Assembly (NCBI RefSeq): GCF_944381005.1
Contig: NZ_CALWJM010000004.1
Coordinates: forward strand, 58,035 to 122,034
Direction of reading: 5' to 3'
Source of the DNA: an uncultured Butyricicoccus sp.
GTDB taxonomy: Bacteria; Bacillota; Clostridia; Oscillospirales; Butyricicoccaceae
Length of the DNA stretch: 64,000 nucleotides
Shown: one piece after another, positions 52,414-62,751 of the stretch
How positions within the stretch are numbered: position 1 is the stretch's first letter
How the letters are laid out: every line of letters starts with the position of its first letter
The notes under the pieces: model-generated
The model's input: the letters and a program-made list of their open reading frames with translations, nothing else
Database searches by the model: none
What the model was told of the DNA's origin: nothing
Translations under genes and position numbers: made by a program

Positions 52414-54048
52414 ATGAATCGCTATCAGATTTCTACCCCGGAGGGAACACGGGATTTACTCTTTGGCCCAGCACGTCGCTTGCGCGCCGTAGAACAGCGC
52501 GTGCGGCAGGCGCTGGAATCGCGTGGGTACAGTGAGGTGATTACACCGGCTGTCGAATACTATGACGTATTTGCGCAGGCAAATTCGGCGCTTGACCAGG
52601 AAAATATGCTCAAAATCATCGACCGCGCTGGTCGTATCTGCGTGGCGCGCCCAGACAATACTACCCCGATTGCCCGCATTGCGGCAACTCGTTTGGAAGG
52701 TGCTGAATTGCCCGTGCGCCTGTATTATAGTCAAAAGGTCTTTCGCTCGGTGTCTGAGGGACACGGCCATAAGAGCGAATTTTTACAGGTGGGTGCCGAA
52801 CTGATTGGGGCAGATGGACTGGAAGCCGACCTTGATATTTTAACCGCTGCATTTCACGCGCTGGGGCAGGCCGATGTGGGCAGCTTCCGCATTGAGCTGG
52901 GACACGCCGAGATTTATAAGGCACTCATTGAAGCGCTGGGTGTGGACGCGCAAACCGCTGAATCTATTCGCCGCCTCATTGAGAATAAGTCGTTCGCCGC
53001 GCTGGGCGATGCACTCGCGCCCTATCAAGGCAGTGCCGCATATCAGGCATTGTGTGCGATGCCCCAACTATTTGGCGGGGTGGAAGTGCTCGACCAAGTG
53101 GAGCACATGACCGGCAATATGCGCGTGCTTGCCGCTGTCGCTTATCTGCGTCGTGTTTATACCGCGCTCGAACAGGCTGGATTTGGGGAATCGGTCATCA
53201 TTGACCTCGGTTTGGTACATGAAATGGATTACTACACTGGCATTATGTTCCGTGGCTATCTGGGCGGCGCGGGCGCAGCCATCCTCGCCGGTGGTAGATA
53301 CAACGCCCTGTGCGCGAAGTTTGGGCGCGATTTGCCAGCGGCGGGATTTGGCATTGACGTGGAGCGCGTCGCGGAAGCTGGCGGTCAGGATGAACAGCGA
53401 CCGGTGCGCAATACCATCCGCATGGCATTGACCAAAGGACGACTGGAAAAGAAAACGCTTGCGCGCATGAAAGCGGCGGGATATGATATCAGTGAGTTGG
53501 AAAGCCCGTCGCGTAAGCTGATTTTCCGCTTGCCTGGCACCGATGTGGAAGTCGTACTTGCAAAAGCCGCCGATGTCATCACTTATGTCGAACATGGTGT
53601 GTGTGATTTGGGCGTAGTCGGCAAAGATACCATCATGGAAAAGGGCGGTTCGTTCTATGAGATGGTCGATTTGGGCTTCGGCAAGTGCCGATTTGCACTC
53701 GCCACCCAAAAGGGTAAGACAGTTGGTGGTCAGTATCGCACACCGGTGATTGCCACCAAATATCCCCAAGTCACAAAAGCCTTTTTCAGCCGCAAGAATA
53801 TGGACGTGGAAACCATTAAAATTGAAGGTTCGGTCGAGCTGGCACCGCTGTTGGAGCTGGCGGACGCGATTGTGGATATTGTCGAAACCGGTTCGACCCT
53901 CAAAGAAAATGGGCTGGAGGTTATTGAGGACGTTGCACCCATCTCGGCGCGTGTGATTGTCAATCTGGCTTCTGCCAAACTCAAGAAGAACGCTATCCAG
54001 CGCATCATCCGCGACTTGGAATGTGGAGGAGAGGAGCAGGAAAAGTAA
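52414..54048 (+). CDS. hisZG: HisZ-HisG fusion: ATP phosphoribosyltransferase regulatory and catalytic subunits in one chain
   Basis: 544 aa. Residues 1 to ~320 are HisZ, a HisRS-like domain (TPEGTRDLLF, RPDNTTPIARIAATR, HEMDYYTGIMFRGY, ILAGGRYNALCAKFGRDLPAAGFG). From about residue 331 (RNTIRMALTKGRLEKKTL) follows a short-form HisG with VEHGVCDLGVVGKD, TKYPQVTKAFF and the PRPP loop DAIVDIVETGSTLKENGL. No stop or frameshift separates the two. In most bacteria with short HisG these are two proteins that assemble. First step of histidine synthesis. Overlaps hisD by 1 nt (TAATG). Confidence 0.93.
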   Translation: MNRYQISTPEGTRDLLFGPARRLRAVEQRVRQALESRGYSEVITPAVEYYDVFAQANSALDQENMLKIIDRAGRICVARPDNTTPIARIAATRLEGAELPVRLYYSQKVFRSVSEGHGHKSEFLQVGAELIGADGLEADLDILTAAFHALGQADVGSFRIELGHAEIYKALIEALGVDAQTAESIRRLIENKSFAALGDALAPYQGSAAYQALCAMPQLFGGVEVLDQVEHMTGNMRVLAAVAYLRRVYTALEQAGFGESVIIDLGLVHEMDYYTGIMFRGYLGGAGAAILAGGRYNALCAKFGRDLPAAGFGIDVERVAEAGGQDEQRPVRNTIRMALTKGRLEKKTLARMKAAGYDISELESPSRKLIFRLPGTDVEVVLAKAADVITYVEHGVCDLGVVGKDTIMEKGGSFYEMVDLGFGKCRFALATQKGKTVGGQYRTPVIATKYPQVTKAFFSRKNMDVETIKIEGSVELAPLLELADAIVDIVETGSTLKENGLEVIEDVAPISARVIVNLASAKLKKNAIQRIIRDLECGGEEQEK

Positions 54049-55331
54049 TGTTTTTGAAAACCGTTCTCGCGGACGGCAACGCAGAAAAGCAGGTCATCCG
54101 CGAAATGAAGCAGCGCGCTGCACAGGCGCGCAGCGATATTGAAAAGATTGTTGCCGCCGTGATGGAGGATGTCAAGTCGCGTGGTATGGAAGCAGTGCGC
54201 GAATATGCGCTCAAGTTTGACGGCAAAGAACCCTATGTCGTATCGCCCGAAACCATTGACGCGGCATATGCGCGTTGTGATGCGAAGGTACGCGATGCAC
54301 TGGAACGCGCTGCCGCTAATATTCGCGACTATCACGAGCAAATGTTGGTGCGCAGTTGGGAGTATGAGCGCACACCGGGCGAACGTCTGGGACAGGCCGT
54401 GCGCGGTCTGTCGCGTGTCGGTCTGTATGTGCCCGGCGGCACAGCCGCGTACCCGTCCTCGGTGTTGATGAACGCCATACCCGCCAAGGTTGCGGGCGTG
54501 GAAACGCTGGTTATGGTTACGCCGCCCACTGATAACCTGTCGGACGCGGTACTGACCGCCGCCAAAATCGCTGGTGTAGACCAAGTCATTGCGATTGGTG
54601 GCACACAAGCTATTGCTGCACTGACCTATGGCGCGGACTGGATTGCGCCAGTTGATAAAATCGTTGGCCCCGGTAACGCCTATGTCGCTGCCGCCAAGCG
54701 CATGGCATATGGCACGGTTGATATTGATATGATTGCTGGCCCGTCCGAAGTGCTGGTGATTGCAGACCACACGGCAAACCCGACCTATGTTGCTGCCGAC
54801 CTGCTCTCACAAGCCGAGCATGACCGACTGGCTTCTGCTGTGTTGCTGACAGACTCTATGGCACAGGCGCAAGCCATCTCTGCCGAGATGGAACGCATGG
54901 CGCGTGAACTGCCGCGCTGGGATATCATTCGAGAATCGGTTGACGGATATGGCTGCGCGGTTGTGTTTGAGGAACTGCGCGACGCTTGTGACATGGCAAA
55001 TCTGGTTGCGCCCGAACACCTTGAAGTTGTGACCGCCGAGCCGCGCCAGTGGCTGCCCTACCTCAAAAACGCCGGTGCTATCTTCCTTGGCGCCTATGCG
55101 CCCGAACCGCTGGGCGACTATATGGCAGGGCCGTGTCATGTGTTGCCCACTTCGGGCACAGCGCGCTTTTTCTCGCCGCTCTCGACTGATACCTTCTTAA
55201 AGAAAACTTCGGTGATTGAGTATTCCCGCGACGCACTAGAACGGCTGTCAGATGATATTGTGGCGCTAGCCAAGTGCGAAAAACTGGACGCGCACGCAAA
55301 TAGTGTGGCGGTGCGCTTTGCAATCACTTGA
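54048..55331 (+). CDS. hisD: Histidinol dehydrogenase
   Basis: 427 aa. VPGGTAAYPSSVLMNAIPAKVAG, GGTQAIAALTYG, GPGNAYVAAAKRMAYG, IAGPSEVLVIAD, SQAEHD (Zn ligands) and APEHLEV. Oxidises histidinol to histidine in two NAD steps. The start ATG overlaps the upstream stop; ribosome site GGAGGAGAGG. Confidence 0.96.
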   Translation: MFLKTVLADGNAEKQVIREMKQRAAQARSDIEKIVAAVMEDVKSRGMEAVREYALKFDGKEPYVVSPETIDAAYARCDAKVRDALERAAANIRDYHEQMLVRSWEYERTPGERLGQAVRGLSRVGLYVPGGTAAYPSSVLMNAIPAKVAGVETLVMVTPPTDNLSDAVLTAAKIAGVDQVIAIGGTQAIAALTYGADWIAPVDKIVGPGNAYVAAAKRMAYGTVDIDMIAGPSEVLVIADHTANPTYVAADLLSQAEHDRLASAVLLTDSMAQAQAISAEMERMARELPRWDIIRESVDGYGCAVVFEELRDACDMANLVAPEHLEVVTAEPRQWLPYLKNAGAIFLGAYAPEPLGDYMAGPCHVLPTSGTARFFSPLSTDTFLKKTSVIEYSRDALERLSDDIVALAKCEKLDAHANSVAVRFAIT

Positions 55332-55343
55332 CAGGAGGATTCC

Positions 55344-55937
55344 ATGAGAGGAGAAACAACCGTCCGGCAAGCCACGATTTGCCGCGAGACAAAGGAAACA
55401 CAGATTGCACTGCATCTCAATCTGGAGGGCGGAGAACGTAAAATTGAAACCGGTATTGGGTTCTTTGACCATATGCTGAATAGCTTTGCGGTTCACAGCG
55501 GCTTTGGACTCATTTTAAAGTGTACCGGCGACTTGGAAGTAGACGGACATCACACGGTTGAAGATGTGGGCATTGTGCTCGGACAGGCGCTCGCGCGTAT
55601 TTTGGGCGACCGCGCAGGCATTGCCCGTTTTGGTTCGGCGTATGTGCCGATGGATGAAGCATTGGGCTTTTGTGCGCTCGATATCTCTGGGCGCCCCTAT
55701 CTGGTCTTTGATGCGCCCATGCCGCAGCCTATGTGCGGTCAGTATGATACCTGCCTGACCGTGGAGTTTATGCGCGCTTTTACCACCCATGCCGGTATTA
55801 CCCTGCACCTCAAAAGCATGTATGGAGACAACGCGCACCACATCACCGAAGCGCTATACAAAGCGCTTGCACGCGCGTTAAAAGAAGCTGTGCGCGAGAC
55901 AGGCGGCGAGGTTTTGAGCGCCAAAGGTGTCCTGTAA
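55344..55937 (+). CDS. hisB: Imidazoleglycerol-phosphate dehydratase
   Basis: 197 aa. GIGFFDHMLNSFAVHSGF, DGHHTVEDVGIVLGQAL, FGSAYVPMDEAL, GDNAHHITEALYKAL: the Mn-binding HHxxE motifs are intact. Monofunctional, without a phosphatase domain. Ribosome site ACAGGAGG. Confidence 0.96.
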   Translation: MRGETTVRQATICRETKETQIALHLNLEGGERKIETGIGFFDHMLNSFAVHSGFGLILKCTGDLEVDGHHTVEDVGIVLGQALARILGDRAGIARFGSAYVPMDEALGFCALDISGRPYLVFDAPMPQPMCGQYDTCLTVEFMRAFTTHAGITLHLKSMYGDNAHHITEALYKALARALKEAVRETGGEVLSAKGVL

Positions 55938-55980
55938 ACAGAAAAATATTCCGGCAGGTCGAACCGCCGGAAACAGACGC

Positions 55981-56007
55981 AAAACAGCGGGAGTGCCCGC
56001 TGTTTTT
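55981..56007 (+). terminator. Internal hairpin terminator between hisB and hisH
   Basis: AAAACAGCGGG pairs with CCCGCTGTTTT over a 4-nt loop, followed by T5 within the right arm. It would cut expression of the distal his genes. Confidence 0.7.
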
Positions 56008-56024
56008 GCAGACGGAGGAGATAC

Positions 56025-56642
56025 ATGCGTTATATTGCAATTGTAGATTACGGCGCGGGCAATTTGATGAGTGTACATAATTCCCTTGATTTTTTGGGCT
56101 ATGACAATCAGATTGCCACAACACCCGAACAAATCGAGCGAGCGGCGGGCGTGATTCTGCCCGGTGTGGGCGCGTTCCCCGATGCGATGGACGCGCTTGC
56201 ACAGTCTGGACTGCTGCAAGCTGTGCTCGACGCTGCGCACACAAAACCATTCCTCGGCATTTGTCTAGGGATGCAGATGCTGTTTGAACAGTCCGAAGAA
56301 GTGCGCCCCTGTAAGGGGCTTGGACTGCTGCGCGGCACTATTCGGCGTATTCAGACCGATTATAAATTGCCGCAGATTGGCTGGAACAGCTTGCAGATTT
56401 TGCGCCCCAATGCCATGACCACCGGACTCAAGAACGGCGATTCGGTGTACTTTGTTCACTCATTTGCCGCTTGTCCGGACGACCCCAACGACCTGGCCTG
56501 TGTGACCGATTACGGCGTACAGGTGCCCGCGATGGTTGCCCGTGGCAATCTGTTCGGCTGCCAGTTCCATCCGGAAAAAAGTGGGGAAGTGGGTCTGACA
56601 ATGCTGAAAAATTTTGCGGCACTGACGGAGGAAACAGTATGA
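56025..56642 (+). CDS. hisH: Imidazole glycerol phosphate synthase, glutaminase subunit
   Basis: 205 aa class I amidotransferase: DYGAGNLMSV, LPGVGAFPDAMDAL, nucleophile in GICLGMQMLFEQSEE, and FGCQFHPEKSG. Supplies ammonia to HisF. Its stop overlaps the hisA start (ATGA). Confidence 0.96.
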   Translation: MRYIAIVDYGAGNLMSVHNSLDFLGYDNQIATTPEQIERAAGVILPGVGAFPDAMDALAQSGLLQAVLDAAHTKPFLGICLGMQMLFEQSEEVRPCKGLGLLRGTIRRIQTDYKLPQIGWNSLQILRPNAMTTGLKNGDSVYFVHSFAACPDDPNDLACVTDYGVQVPAMVARGNLFGCQFHPEKSGEVGLTMLKNFAALTEETV

Positions 56643-57352
56643 AAATTTTACCAGCGATTGACTTAAAGGACGGTCAGTGCGTGCGCCTGCAAAAAGGCGA
56701 TTATGGCACAGCTCATAAAGTGGCAGAGGATGCCGTACAGACCGCACGCGGCTTTTTGGCGGCGGGCGCGACCCTTATTCATATGGTCGATTTGGACGGT
56801 GCCAAAGATGGCAGTCATGCCAATTACGATGTTGTGCGCCAAGTCATTGAACAGACTGGTGCAGCGGTCGAGTTGGGCGGCGGGATTCGCACGATGAGCG
56901 ATGTACAAGCCGTGCTCGCGCTGGGCGTGTCCCGTGTTATCATCGGTTCGGCTGCTGTGCGCGACCCTGAACTGGTGCGTCAGGCCGTGGCACAGTACGG
57001 TGACCGCATTGCAGTCGGCATCGACGCGCGCGGCGGAACCGTGCGCACTGATGGCTGGCTGAGTGATTCGGGCGAGGATTATTTGACCTTTGCCAAGAAA
57101 ATGGAGAGCTTCGGTGTCAAAACCATTATTTTCACCGATATTGATAAGGATGGCATGTTGGAAGGCCCTAACTTTGAACAGCTCGGCGCATTGCGGCGTG
57201 CGGTGTCGTGTGCGATTGTGGCTTCGGGTGGCGTGACCTCACTTTCTGACATTCAACGTCTGCGCGACGCGGGCATTGATGCTGCGATTGCGGGCAAGGC
57301 GGTCTATACCGGGGCGCTTGATTTGGCACAGGCCATCAAGGAGGCAGAATAA
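56639..57352 (+). CDS. hisA: Phosphoribosylformimino-AICAR isomerase
   Basis: 237 aa TIM barrel: [63 protein letters not shown]. Start ATG 56639 is coupled to hisH; the longer frame overlaps hisH out of frame. Confidence 0.96.
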   Translation: MKILPAIDLKDGQCVRLQKGDYGTAHKVAEDAVQTARGFLAAGATLIHMVDLDGAKDGSHANYDVVRQVIEQTGAAVELGGGIRTMSDVQAVLALGVSRVIIGSAAVRDPELVRQAVAQYGDRIAVGIDARGGTVRTDGWLSDSGEDYLTFAKKMESFGVKTIIFTDIDKDGMLEGPNFEQLGALRRAVSCAIVASGGVTSLSDIQRLRDAGIDAAIAGKAVYTGALDLAQAIKEAE

Positions 57353-57353
57353 G

Positions 57354-58118
57354 ATGCTGGCAAAACGGATTATTCCCTGTTTGGATGTCAAGGATGGGCG
57401 CGTGGTCAAAGGTGTGAACTTTGTCGGTCTGCGCGATGCGGGCGACCCGGTTGAACTTGCGAAGGTCTATTCCAAAGCCGGTGCCGATGAGATTGTATTT
57501 TTGGACATCACCGCAACCCACGAAAACCGCGATACCATTGCCGATGTGGTGCGCCGCACCTGTCGGGAAGTGTTTGTACCTGTGACCGTGGGCGGCGGTA
57601 TCCGCACGGTAGACGATTTTCGCGATATTCTGCGCGCCGGTGCCGACAAGATTTCGGTCAATTCAGCCGCCGTACACAACCCTGAATTGATTTCGGCGGC
57701 TGCTCAAAAATATGGCAGTCAGTGTGTGGTGGTTGCCATTGATGCCCGTCATTCGGGCAACACCAAAAGCGGGTTTGAAGTGTATACAGCGGGTGGGCGC
57801 AATCCCACCGGTTTGGATGCGATTGCTTGGGCGCACGAGGTTTATACCCGTGGCGCAGGTGAAATTTTGCTGACTTCAATGGACCGTGACGGCACTAAGA
57901 GCGGCTTTGACTTGGAACTGACCGAGCGGGTGTGTCAAGTTGCCCCCATTCCGGTTATTGCCTCGGGGGGCTGCGGTGCACTGGAACATTTCAGTGAGGT
58001 GTTCGAGCAGACCGGCGCAGATGCTGCACTTGCTGCTTCGCTGTTCCACTACGGCGAACTGACGATTGCACAGGTCAAAGAACATTTGGCGGCACATCAC
58101 ATTCCTGTGCGCCGTTGA
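57354..58118 (+). CDS. hisF: Imidazole glycerol phosphate synthase, cyclase subunit
   Basis: 254 aa TIM barrel: [67 protein letters not shown]. It partners with HisH. Starts 1 nt after hisA stop with AAGGAGG in hisA. Confidence 0.97.
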   Translation: MLAKRIIPCLDVKDGRVVKGVNFVGLRDAGDPVELAKVYSKAGADEIVFLDITATHENRDTIADVVRRTCREVFVPVTVGGGIRTVDDFRDILRAGADKISVNSAAVHNPELISAAAQKYGSQCVVVAIDARHSGNTKSGFEVYTAGGRNPTGLDAIAWAHEVYTRGAGEILLTSMDRDGTKSGFDLELTERVCQVAPIPVIASGGCGALEHFSEVFEQTGADAALAASLFHYGELTIAQVKEHLAAHHIPVRR

Positions 58119-58251
58119 CCGACAACAATTGCACAGAACAATTTGTTCGTGTATCATAAGGGGAAGAAAATCAAACCGGCAATATAGTCGGCTGGTTTTC
58201 CAGCTTTTGCAAGCTGTTCTCCCTTTTTATCAAAAAAGTGAGGAAACACAC

Positions 58252-58596
58252 ATGGATTTAAGCAAATTTTTTGTCAAAGCGCCGCTGATACCGGTCATTT
58301 GTCAGGACAGCAAGAACGGTGAAGTGCTCATGCTGGGTTATGCCAATGCCGAGGCGCTGCGGCGCACGATGGAAACCGGAACAGCTTGGTTTTTCTCCCG
58401 CTCCCGCCAAAAACTGTGGAATAAGGGCGAAACTTCGGGCAATTACATCTATGTTGACCGTATTCTGTCCGACTGCGATGACGATACACTTATCTATGTA
58501 GGGCGGCCGTGCGGCCCTGTGTGCCATACCGGCAACCGCACCTGCTTTTTTACAACACTTTGGGAACATGACGAGCGAAAGGACGAGGACAAATGA
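58252..58596 (+). CDS. hisI: Phosphoribosyl-AMP cyclohydrolase
   Basis: 114 aa. [37 protein letters not shown], and metal ligands in DCDDDTL and CHTGNRTCF. Monofunctional; HisE follows as a separate gene overlapping by 4 nt. A 133-nt gap with small hairpins separates it from hisF. ATG 58252 follows GTGAGG. Confidence 0.95.
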   Translation: MDLSKFFVKAPLIPVICQDSKNGEVLMLGYANAEALRRTMETGTAWFFSRSRQKLWNKGETSGNYIYVDRILSDCDDDTLIYVGRPCGPVCHTGNRTCFFTTLWEHDERKDEDK

Positions 58597-58916
58597 ACGC
58601 TTTTGAGCAGATGGAACAGGTCATTGCGTTGCGGCGTGCACAGCCAATGGAAGGGTCGTATACTTGCTACCTGTTTGAAAAGGGTCTGGACAAGATTCTG
58701 AAAAAAGTGGGCGAGGAGTGCGCTGAAACCATTATTGCAGCCAAAAATGGCGACAAAGCCGAATTGATTGGCGAACTCAATGATGTATTTTATCACATGA
58801 TGGTGTTGATGAACGAGTGTGGCGTGACCTTGGAAGAAGTGTGCGCTGAGATGGACGCACGCGCGGCTAAAATTGGAAACCTCAAAACGTTCCATGTCTC
58901 CGACCACAATACTTAA
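58593..58916 (+). CDS. hisE: Phosphoribosyl-ATP pyrophosphohydrolase
   Basis: 107 aa all-alpha MazG-like fold: [48 protein letters not shown]. Mg-binding EExxE and ELND-type acids are present. Last gene of the his operon. Confidence 0.95.
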   Translation: MNAFEQMEQVIALRRAQPMEGSYTCYLFEKGLDKILKKVGEECAETIIAAKNGDKAELIGELNDVFYHMMVLMNECGVTLEEVCAEMDARAAKIGNLKTFHVSDHNT

Positions 58917-58989
58917 ATTGGTTAGCCAAATCATCAGCACATTTTAAAACTAATATTTGCTTTGGTTTTCAGCCGAAACGCTATGAATC

Positions 58990-59019
58990 AAAATCCTGTT
59001 CGATTGGACAGGATTTTTT
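58990..59019 (+). terminator. his operon terminator
   Basis: AAAATCCTGT pairs with ACAGGATTTT across TCGATTGG, followed by TTC and more T. Confidence 0.88.
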
Positions 59020-59117
59020 CTTTTCCATTGTCTCACACGCGCTGCCAGTACGAGAACGCTCAATTTTCAGCACTCTTTTTTGTGCGTTTTTTTTAGACGA
59101 AAAATGGCGTATATGGT

Positions 59118-59146
59118 TTGCATCCACACAAAATCTGTATTATAAT
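59118..59146 (+). promoter_or_regulatory. Promoter of aminotransferase gene
   Basis: TTGCAT 59118-59123, 17 bp, TATAAT 59141-59146, 48 nt before the start. Confidence 0.7.
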
Positions 59147-59193
59147 TTTAGTTGGATTGTGTCCATATTCCAGTTAGAAAAGGAAGTTTCCGC

Positions 59194-60360
59194 ATGAGAT
59201 TTATCAAATTCGGTCAACAGACCGAATCCAATATTTTCAATCAGCTCGACGACAAAAAACAACAGCTTCTCGCGCAAGGGGTCGATGTGATTAACCTGTC
59301 CATCGGTACACCAGATTTTGCGCCCGATGCTCATGTCATGCAAGCAGTTTCACAGGCGGCGTGTGAGCCGGACAACTATAAATATTCCATGAACGATACC
59401 CCTGAACTCACCGAAGCCGTGTGCGCATGGTATCAGCGCCGCTATGGTGTGACGCTGGATGCCAGTCAGGTCATGTCGGTTTCAGGTTCTCAGGAGGGCA
59501 TTGCACACGTTGCTTTTCCGCTGGTCGGTGCAGGCGATTTGGTGTTGGCACCCGACCCAGGTTACCCGATTTTCACCTTTGGCCCCATGCTCACCGGTGC
59601 TGAAATCGGTCTGTATCCGCTTTATTCCGAAAAAGATTGGATTTTAGACTTTGCAGATATTCCAGATGAGGTTGCTGACCGCGCAAAAGTTATGGTCGTC
59701 TCCTACCCCAATAACCCGACCACCGCAGTAGCCGACCATGCGTTTTATGAACGGCTGGTTGCGTTCGCCAAGCAGCACAACATCATCGTTTTGCACGACA
59801 ATGCCTATTCGGATTTGGTGCTGGACGGCGGGCAGGGGATTTCATTCTTATCGGTGCCCGGCGCGATGGATGTCGGCATAGAATTTAACTCTTTGTCTAA
59901 AACTTATAATCTGACCGGTATGCGTGTGTCTTTCGCCGTGGGCAACCGGGATGTAATTGAAAAATTCCGCGCATTTCGTTCGCAGATTGATTACGGCATG
60001 TTCTATCCCGCACAGGCGGGTGCAGTCGCTGCCCTCAACGGCCCGCAAGACATTGTTGCCCGCAATCGTGCGGGGTATCAGGCGCGGCGCGATGCGCTGT
60101 GCGGCGGTCTGCGCCGTATCGGTTGGCAAGTGCCCGATTCTAAGGGCAGTATGTTCGTTTGGGCTAAGATTCCCCAAGGGTATACTTCGTCGGCACAGTT
60201 TACGCTTGACCTGATGGACAAAACTGGCGTCATCTGTGTGCCCGGTTTGAGCTTTGGCGAACAGGGCGAAGGATATGTTCGGTTTGCACTGGTCGTGCCG
60301 CCTGAGCGTATGGAGGAAGCAGTACGCCGTATCGAACAAAGTGGTATTTTGAACCGATAA
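59194..60360 (+). CDS. Class I/II PLP aminotransferase
   Basis: 388 aa. [40 protein letters not shown] and the PLP lysine in [13 protein letters not shown]. The fold type I aspartate aminotransferase family, closest in layout to LL-diaminopimelate or alanine-type aminotransferases. It lies right after a his operon that lacks hisC and could supply that activity, but it has its own promoter and the N-terminal [11 protein letters not shown] fits DapL-like enzymes better. ATG 59194 with AAAAGGAAG. Confidence 0.85.
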   Translation: MRFIKFGQQTESNIFNQLDDKKQQLLAQGVDVINLSIGTPDFAPDAHVMQAVSQAACEPDNYKYSMNDTPELTEAVCAWYQRRYGVTLDASQVMSVSGSQEGIAHVAFPLVGAGDLVLAPDPGYPIFTFGPMLTGAEIGLYPLYSEKDWILDFADIPDEVADRAKVMVVSYPNNPTTAVADHAFYERLVAFAKQHNIIVLHDNAYSDLVLDGGQGISFLSVPGAMDVGIEFNSLSKTYNLTGMRVSFAVGNRDVIEKFRAFRSQIDYGMFYPAQAGAVAALNGPQDIVARNRAGYQARRDALCGGLRRIGWQVPDSKGSMFVWAKIPQGYTSSAQFTLDLMDKTGVICVPGLSFGEQGEGYVRFALVVPPERMEEAVRRIEQSGILNR

Positions 60361-60385
60361 CAAACAGACGCAAAAGGAGAACGCA

Positions 60386-61135
60386 ATGAAACTGATTTCG
60401 TGGAACGTCAACGGCTTGCGTGCCTGCGTGGGCAAGGGCTTTTTTGAGTTCGTTGCCGCCGAGCAGCCCGACATGCTGTGCCTTCAGGAAACCAAGCTTC
60501 AACCGGAACAGGCACCGCCAGTTGAAGGATACTGGGATTACTGGAACTCGGCTGACAAAAAGGGCTATTCGGGTACCGCACTGTTTTCCTGTACTGAACC
60601 GCTTTCGGTAACATATGGTTTGGGTATCGACGAGCATGACCATGAAGGCCGTGTGATTACCGCGGAATATCCTGACTTTTATCTGGTCACGGTTTATGTG
60701 CCCAATTCGCAGGACGGATTGAAACGGTTGGATTACCGCATGGTGTGGGAAGATGCTTTCCGCACTTATGTGCAGGCACTCGACCAAAAAAAGCCGGTCA
60801 TTATATGTGGTGACATGAACGTTGCCCATCAGGAGATTGACCTCAAAAACCCCAAGACCAACCGGAAAAACGCCGGATTCACCGACGAGGAACGCGCAAA
60901 AATGACCGAACTGCTGGGCGCGGGTTTTGTCGATACCTTTCGCCATTTTTATCCGGATACCGAGGGCGTTTACTCTTGGTGGAGTTACCGTTTTCGGGCA
61001 CGCGAAAAAAATGCGGGGTGGCGTATCGACTACTTTTTGGTGTCTGAACGGCTGATAGGCCGCATCAAAGATGCACGCATTTTGACCGATGTATTGGGCA
61101 GTGACCATTGTCCGGTGGTGATTGAGCTTGAATGA
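60386..61135 (+). CDS. xth: Exodeoxyribonuclease III
   Basis: 249 aa. [78 protein letters not shown]. Mg-dependent AP endonuclease/3'-5' exonuclease for base excision repair. Starts 25 nt after the aminotransferase with AAGGAG. Confidence 0.95.
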   Translation: MKLISWNVNGLRACVGKGFFEFVAAEQPDMLCLQETKLQPEQAPPVEGYWDYWNSADKKGYSGTALFSCTEPLSVTYGLGIDEHDHEGRVITAEYPDFYLVTVYVPNSQDGLKRLDYRMVWEDAFRTYVQALDQKKPVIICGDMNVAHQEIDLKNPKTNRKNAGFTDEERAKMTELLGAGFVDTFRHFYPDTEGVYSWWSYRFRAREKNAGWRIDYFLVSERLIGRIKDARILTDVLGSDHCPVVIELE

Positions 61136-61463
61136 ACAAGAAAAATATCTATATTTGCCTGTTGCGTATGAGGGGGACACGGCAGATATAGACGAGGAAG
61201 AACCAGATTTTGACCCGTTGACCGGTTTTCCGCTGACTCCATGTGCCGTGTGTGGGGCATTGACCATTCCGGAAGGCAGCATTGCCTATGGATGTCCGGT
61301 GTGCGGATGGGAAACCGATGTTTTTATTGAGGATGAGTGGCAGCCGAGTGACCAGAATCACGGTCTGAGCCTTGCGCAGGCGCAGATGAATTTTCACACA
61401 TTCGGCGTGATAGACCCAGAAGAGTGGATAGAAGGAGAGAAAGAGAACGATGCTGAATTTTAG
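61128..61463 (+). CDS. CPCC-family cysteine-rich protein
   Basis: About 111 aa. TPCAVCGAL and [14 protein letters not shown] give a four-Cys zinc site followed by [14 protein letters not shown], the CPCC domain pattern. It starts with TTG at 61128, inside the last codons of xth, with GGTGGTGAT 5 nt upstream, so it is coupled to xth; TTG 61122 is an alternative. Function unknown. Confidence 0.75.
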   Translation: MNEQEKYLYLPVAYEGDTADIDEEEPDFDPLTGFPLTPCAVCGALTIPEGSIAYGCPVCGWETDVFIEDEWQPSDQNHGLSLAQAQMNFHTFGVIDPEEWIEGEKENDAEF

Positions 61464-62463
61464 AAACGATTACAGCGAAGGCGCGCATCCGACGATTTTA
61501 GAGGCGATGCGCAAAAATAATTTAACACCGGTTGTCGGCTATGGTAAGGATGAGTTTTGCGCACATGCTGTCGCCATGATTCGGGAGCGTTTTAGCTGCC
61601 CGACTGCCGATGTGCATTTTCTGGTAGGGGGGACACAGACCAATTTGACGTTGATTGGCTGTGCGCTCAAACCGTATGAAGCGGTTATCTGTGCCGATAC
61701 TGGGCACATCAATGTACATGAAACCGGAGCGATTGAAAGCACCGGGCACAAAGTTTTGCCCGTGTACAAAGAGGACGGCAAACTGACGCCAGCCGATGTG
61801 CTGTCAGTGATTCGCAGCCACACTGACGAACATATGGTCAAGCCGCGTATGATTTATCTGTCGCAGTCTACCGAAGTGGGGACGGTGTACACGCGGCAAG
61901 AGTTGGAAGCATTGCGCAAGTTGTGTGATAAGCTGCATTTGTTGCTCTATCTGGACGGCGCACGTCTGGCGAGTGGCATGACGGCGCCCGACTGTGACTT
62001 GATGCCCGCCGACCTGCCCCGCCTGTGTGATGCTTTCTATATCGGCGGCACGAAAAACGGTGCGCTATTTGGGGAAGCACTTGTGCTGGTCAACGACGCG
62101 CTCAAACCCGATTTCCGCTATATGATTAAAAACCGCGGCGCGATGCTGGCAAAAGGCTGGCTGCTCGGGATGCAGTTCGAGGGGCTGTTCACCGGTGATT
62201 TGTATTTCACCCTTGGCCGCCATGCCAATGCAATGGCAGCTCGTTTGCGCGACGGACTGCTTGAAAAAGGCTATGAACTGGCGTACCCGTCCAAGACCAA
62301 TCAGGTATTTGCTGTTCTGGATAAAGACCAGATTTTCGAGCTGACCACGGAAGCCGCTTTTGAGTTTACGAAAAATTGGAGCAAGACGCATGACGTTGTG
62401 CGCTTCGTCACTTCCTGGGCAACGAAGCCGGAAGATATTGACGCCATGTTGGCGCTACTTTGA
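61450..62463 (+). CDS. Low-specificity threonine aldolase-like PLP enzyme
   Basis: 337 aa of the beta-eliminating-lyase family: [59 protein letters not shown], and PLP lysine in YIGGTKNGALFGEA. Likely splits threonine or allo-threonine to glycine and acetaldehyde. Overlaps the CPCC gene by 14 nt. Confidence 0.85.
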   Translation: MLNFRNDYSEGAHPTILEAMRKNNLTPVVGYGKDEFCAHAVAMIRERFSCPTADVHFLVGGTQTNLTLIGCALKPYEAVICADTGHINVHETGAIESTGHKVLPVYKEDGKLTPADVLSVIRSHTDEHMVKPRMIYLSQSTEVGTVYTRQELEALRKLCDKLHLLLYLDGARLASGMTAPDCDLMPADLPRLCDAFYIGGTKNGALFGEALVLVNDALKPDFRYMIKNRGAMLAKGWLLGMQFEGLFTGDLYFTLGRHANAMAARLRDGLLEKGYELAYPSKTNQVFAVLDKDQIFELTTEAAFEFTKNWSKTHDVVRFVTSWATKPEDIDAMLALL

Positions 62464-62468
62464 TTGCA

Positions 62469-62503
62469 AGCCGTCGGAGTTTTCTGCCCGACGGCTGTTT
62501 TTT
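62469..62503 (+). terminator. Terminator after threonine-aldolase-like gene
   Basis: AGCCGTCGG pairs with CCGACGGCT, loop of 10 nt, followed by GTTTTTTC. Confidence 0.88.
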
Positions 62504-62593
62504 CGGAAGGAGGAAATTCGGTTCACAAGGTCAAGCGATATGGGCGCGCATTTTTGGACTGTATCTCGGCGTATGAGCGCAAACGGCGCAAAT

Positions 62594-62657
62594 AAAAAGG
62601 GTAGCTCATAGGCTACCCGAAATATAAGAAAAGGACGTCTTTTCAGACGTCCTTTTT
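62594..62657 (-). terminator. Tandem terminators after the tRNA pair
   Basis: The first hairpin, AAAGGACGTCT/AGACGTCCTTT (62630-62655), and a second, GGGTAGC/GCTACCC (62599-62618) followed by T5 on the minus strand, end the tRNA transcript. The first one can also stop plus-strand transcription. Confidence 0.8.
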
Positions 62658-62659
62658 AG

Positions 62660-62735
62660 TGGTGGACACTAAGGGGCTCGAACCCATGACCTTCCGCACG
62701 TCAAGCGGATGCTCTACCAGCTGAGCTAAATGTCC
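62660..62735 (-). tRNA. tRNA-Val (GAC), CCA encoded
   Basis: 76 nt. Acceptor GGACATT pairs with AGTGTCC (one G-U), discriminator A, CCA. Anticodon loop TTGACGT gives GAC (codons GUC/GUU). T-arm GGTTCGAGCC. Confidence 0.94.
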
Positions 62736-62751
62736 ACGCGATGAAGTTTAA

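Noticed and set aside
62520..62594. Small open frame after the threonine-aldolase-like gene reading HKVKRYGRAFLDCISAYERK
   Set aside because: It sits behind an AAGGAGG but has no ATG, GTG or TTG at a usable distance, so a start cannot be supported.
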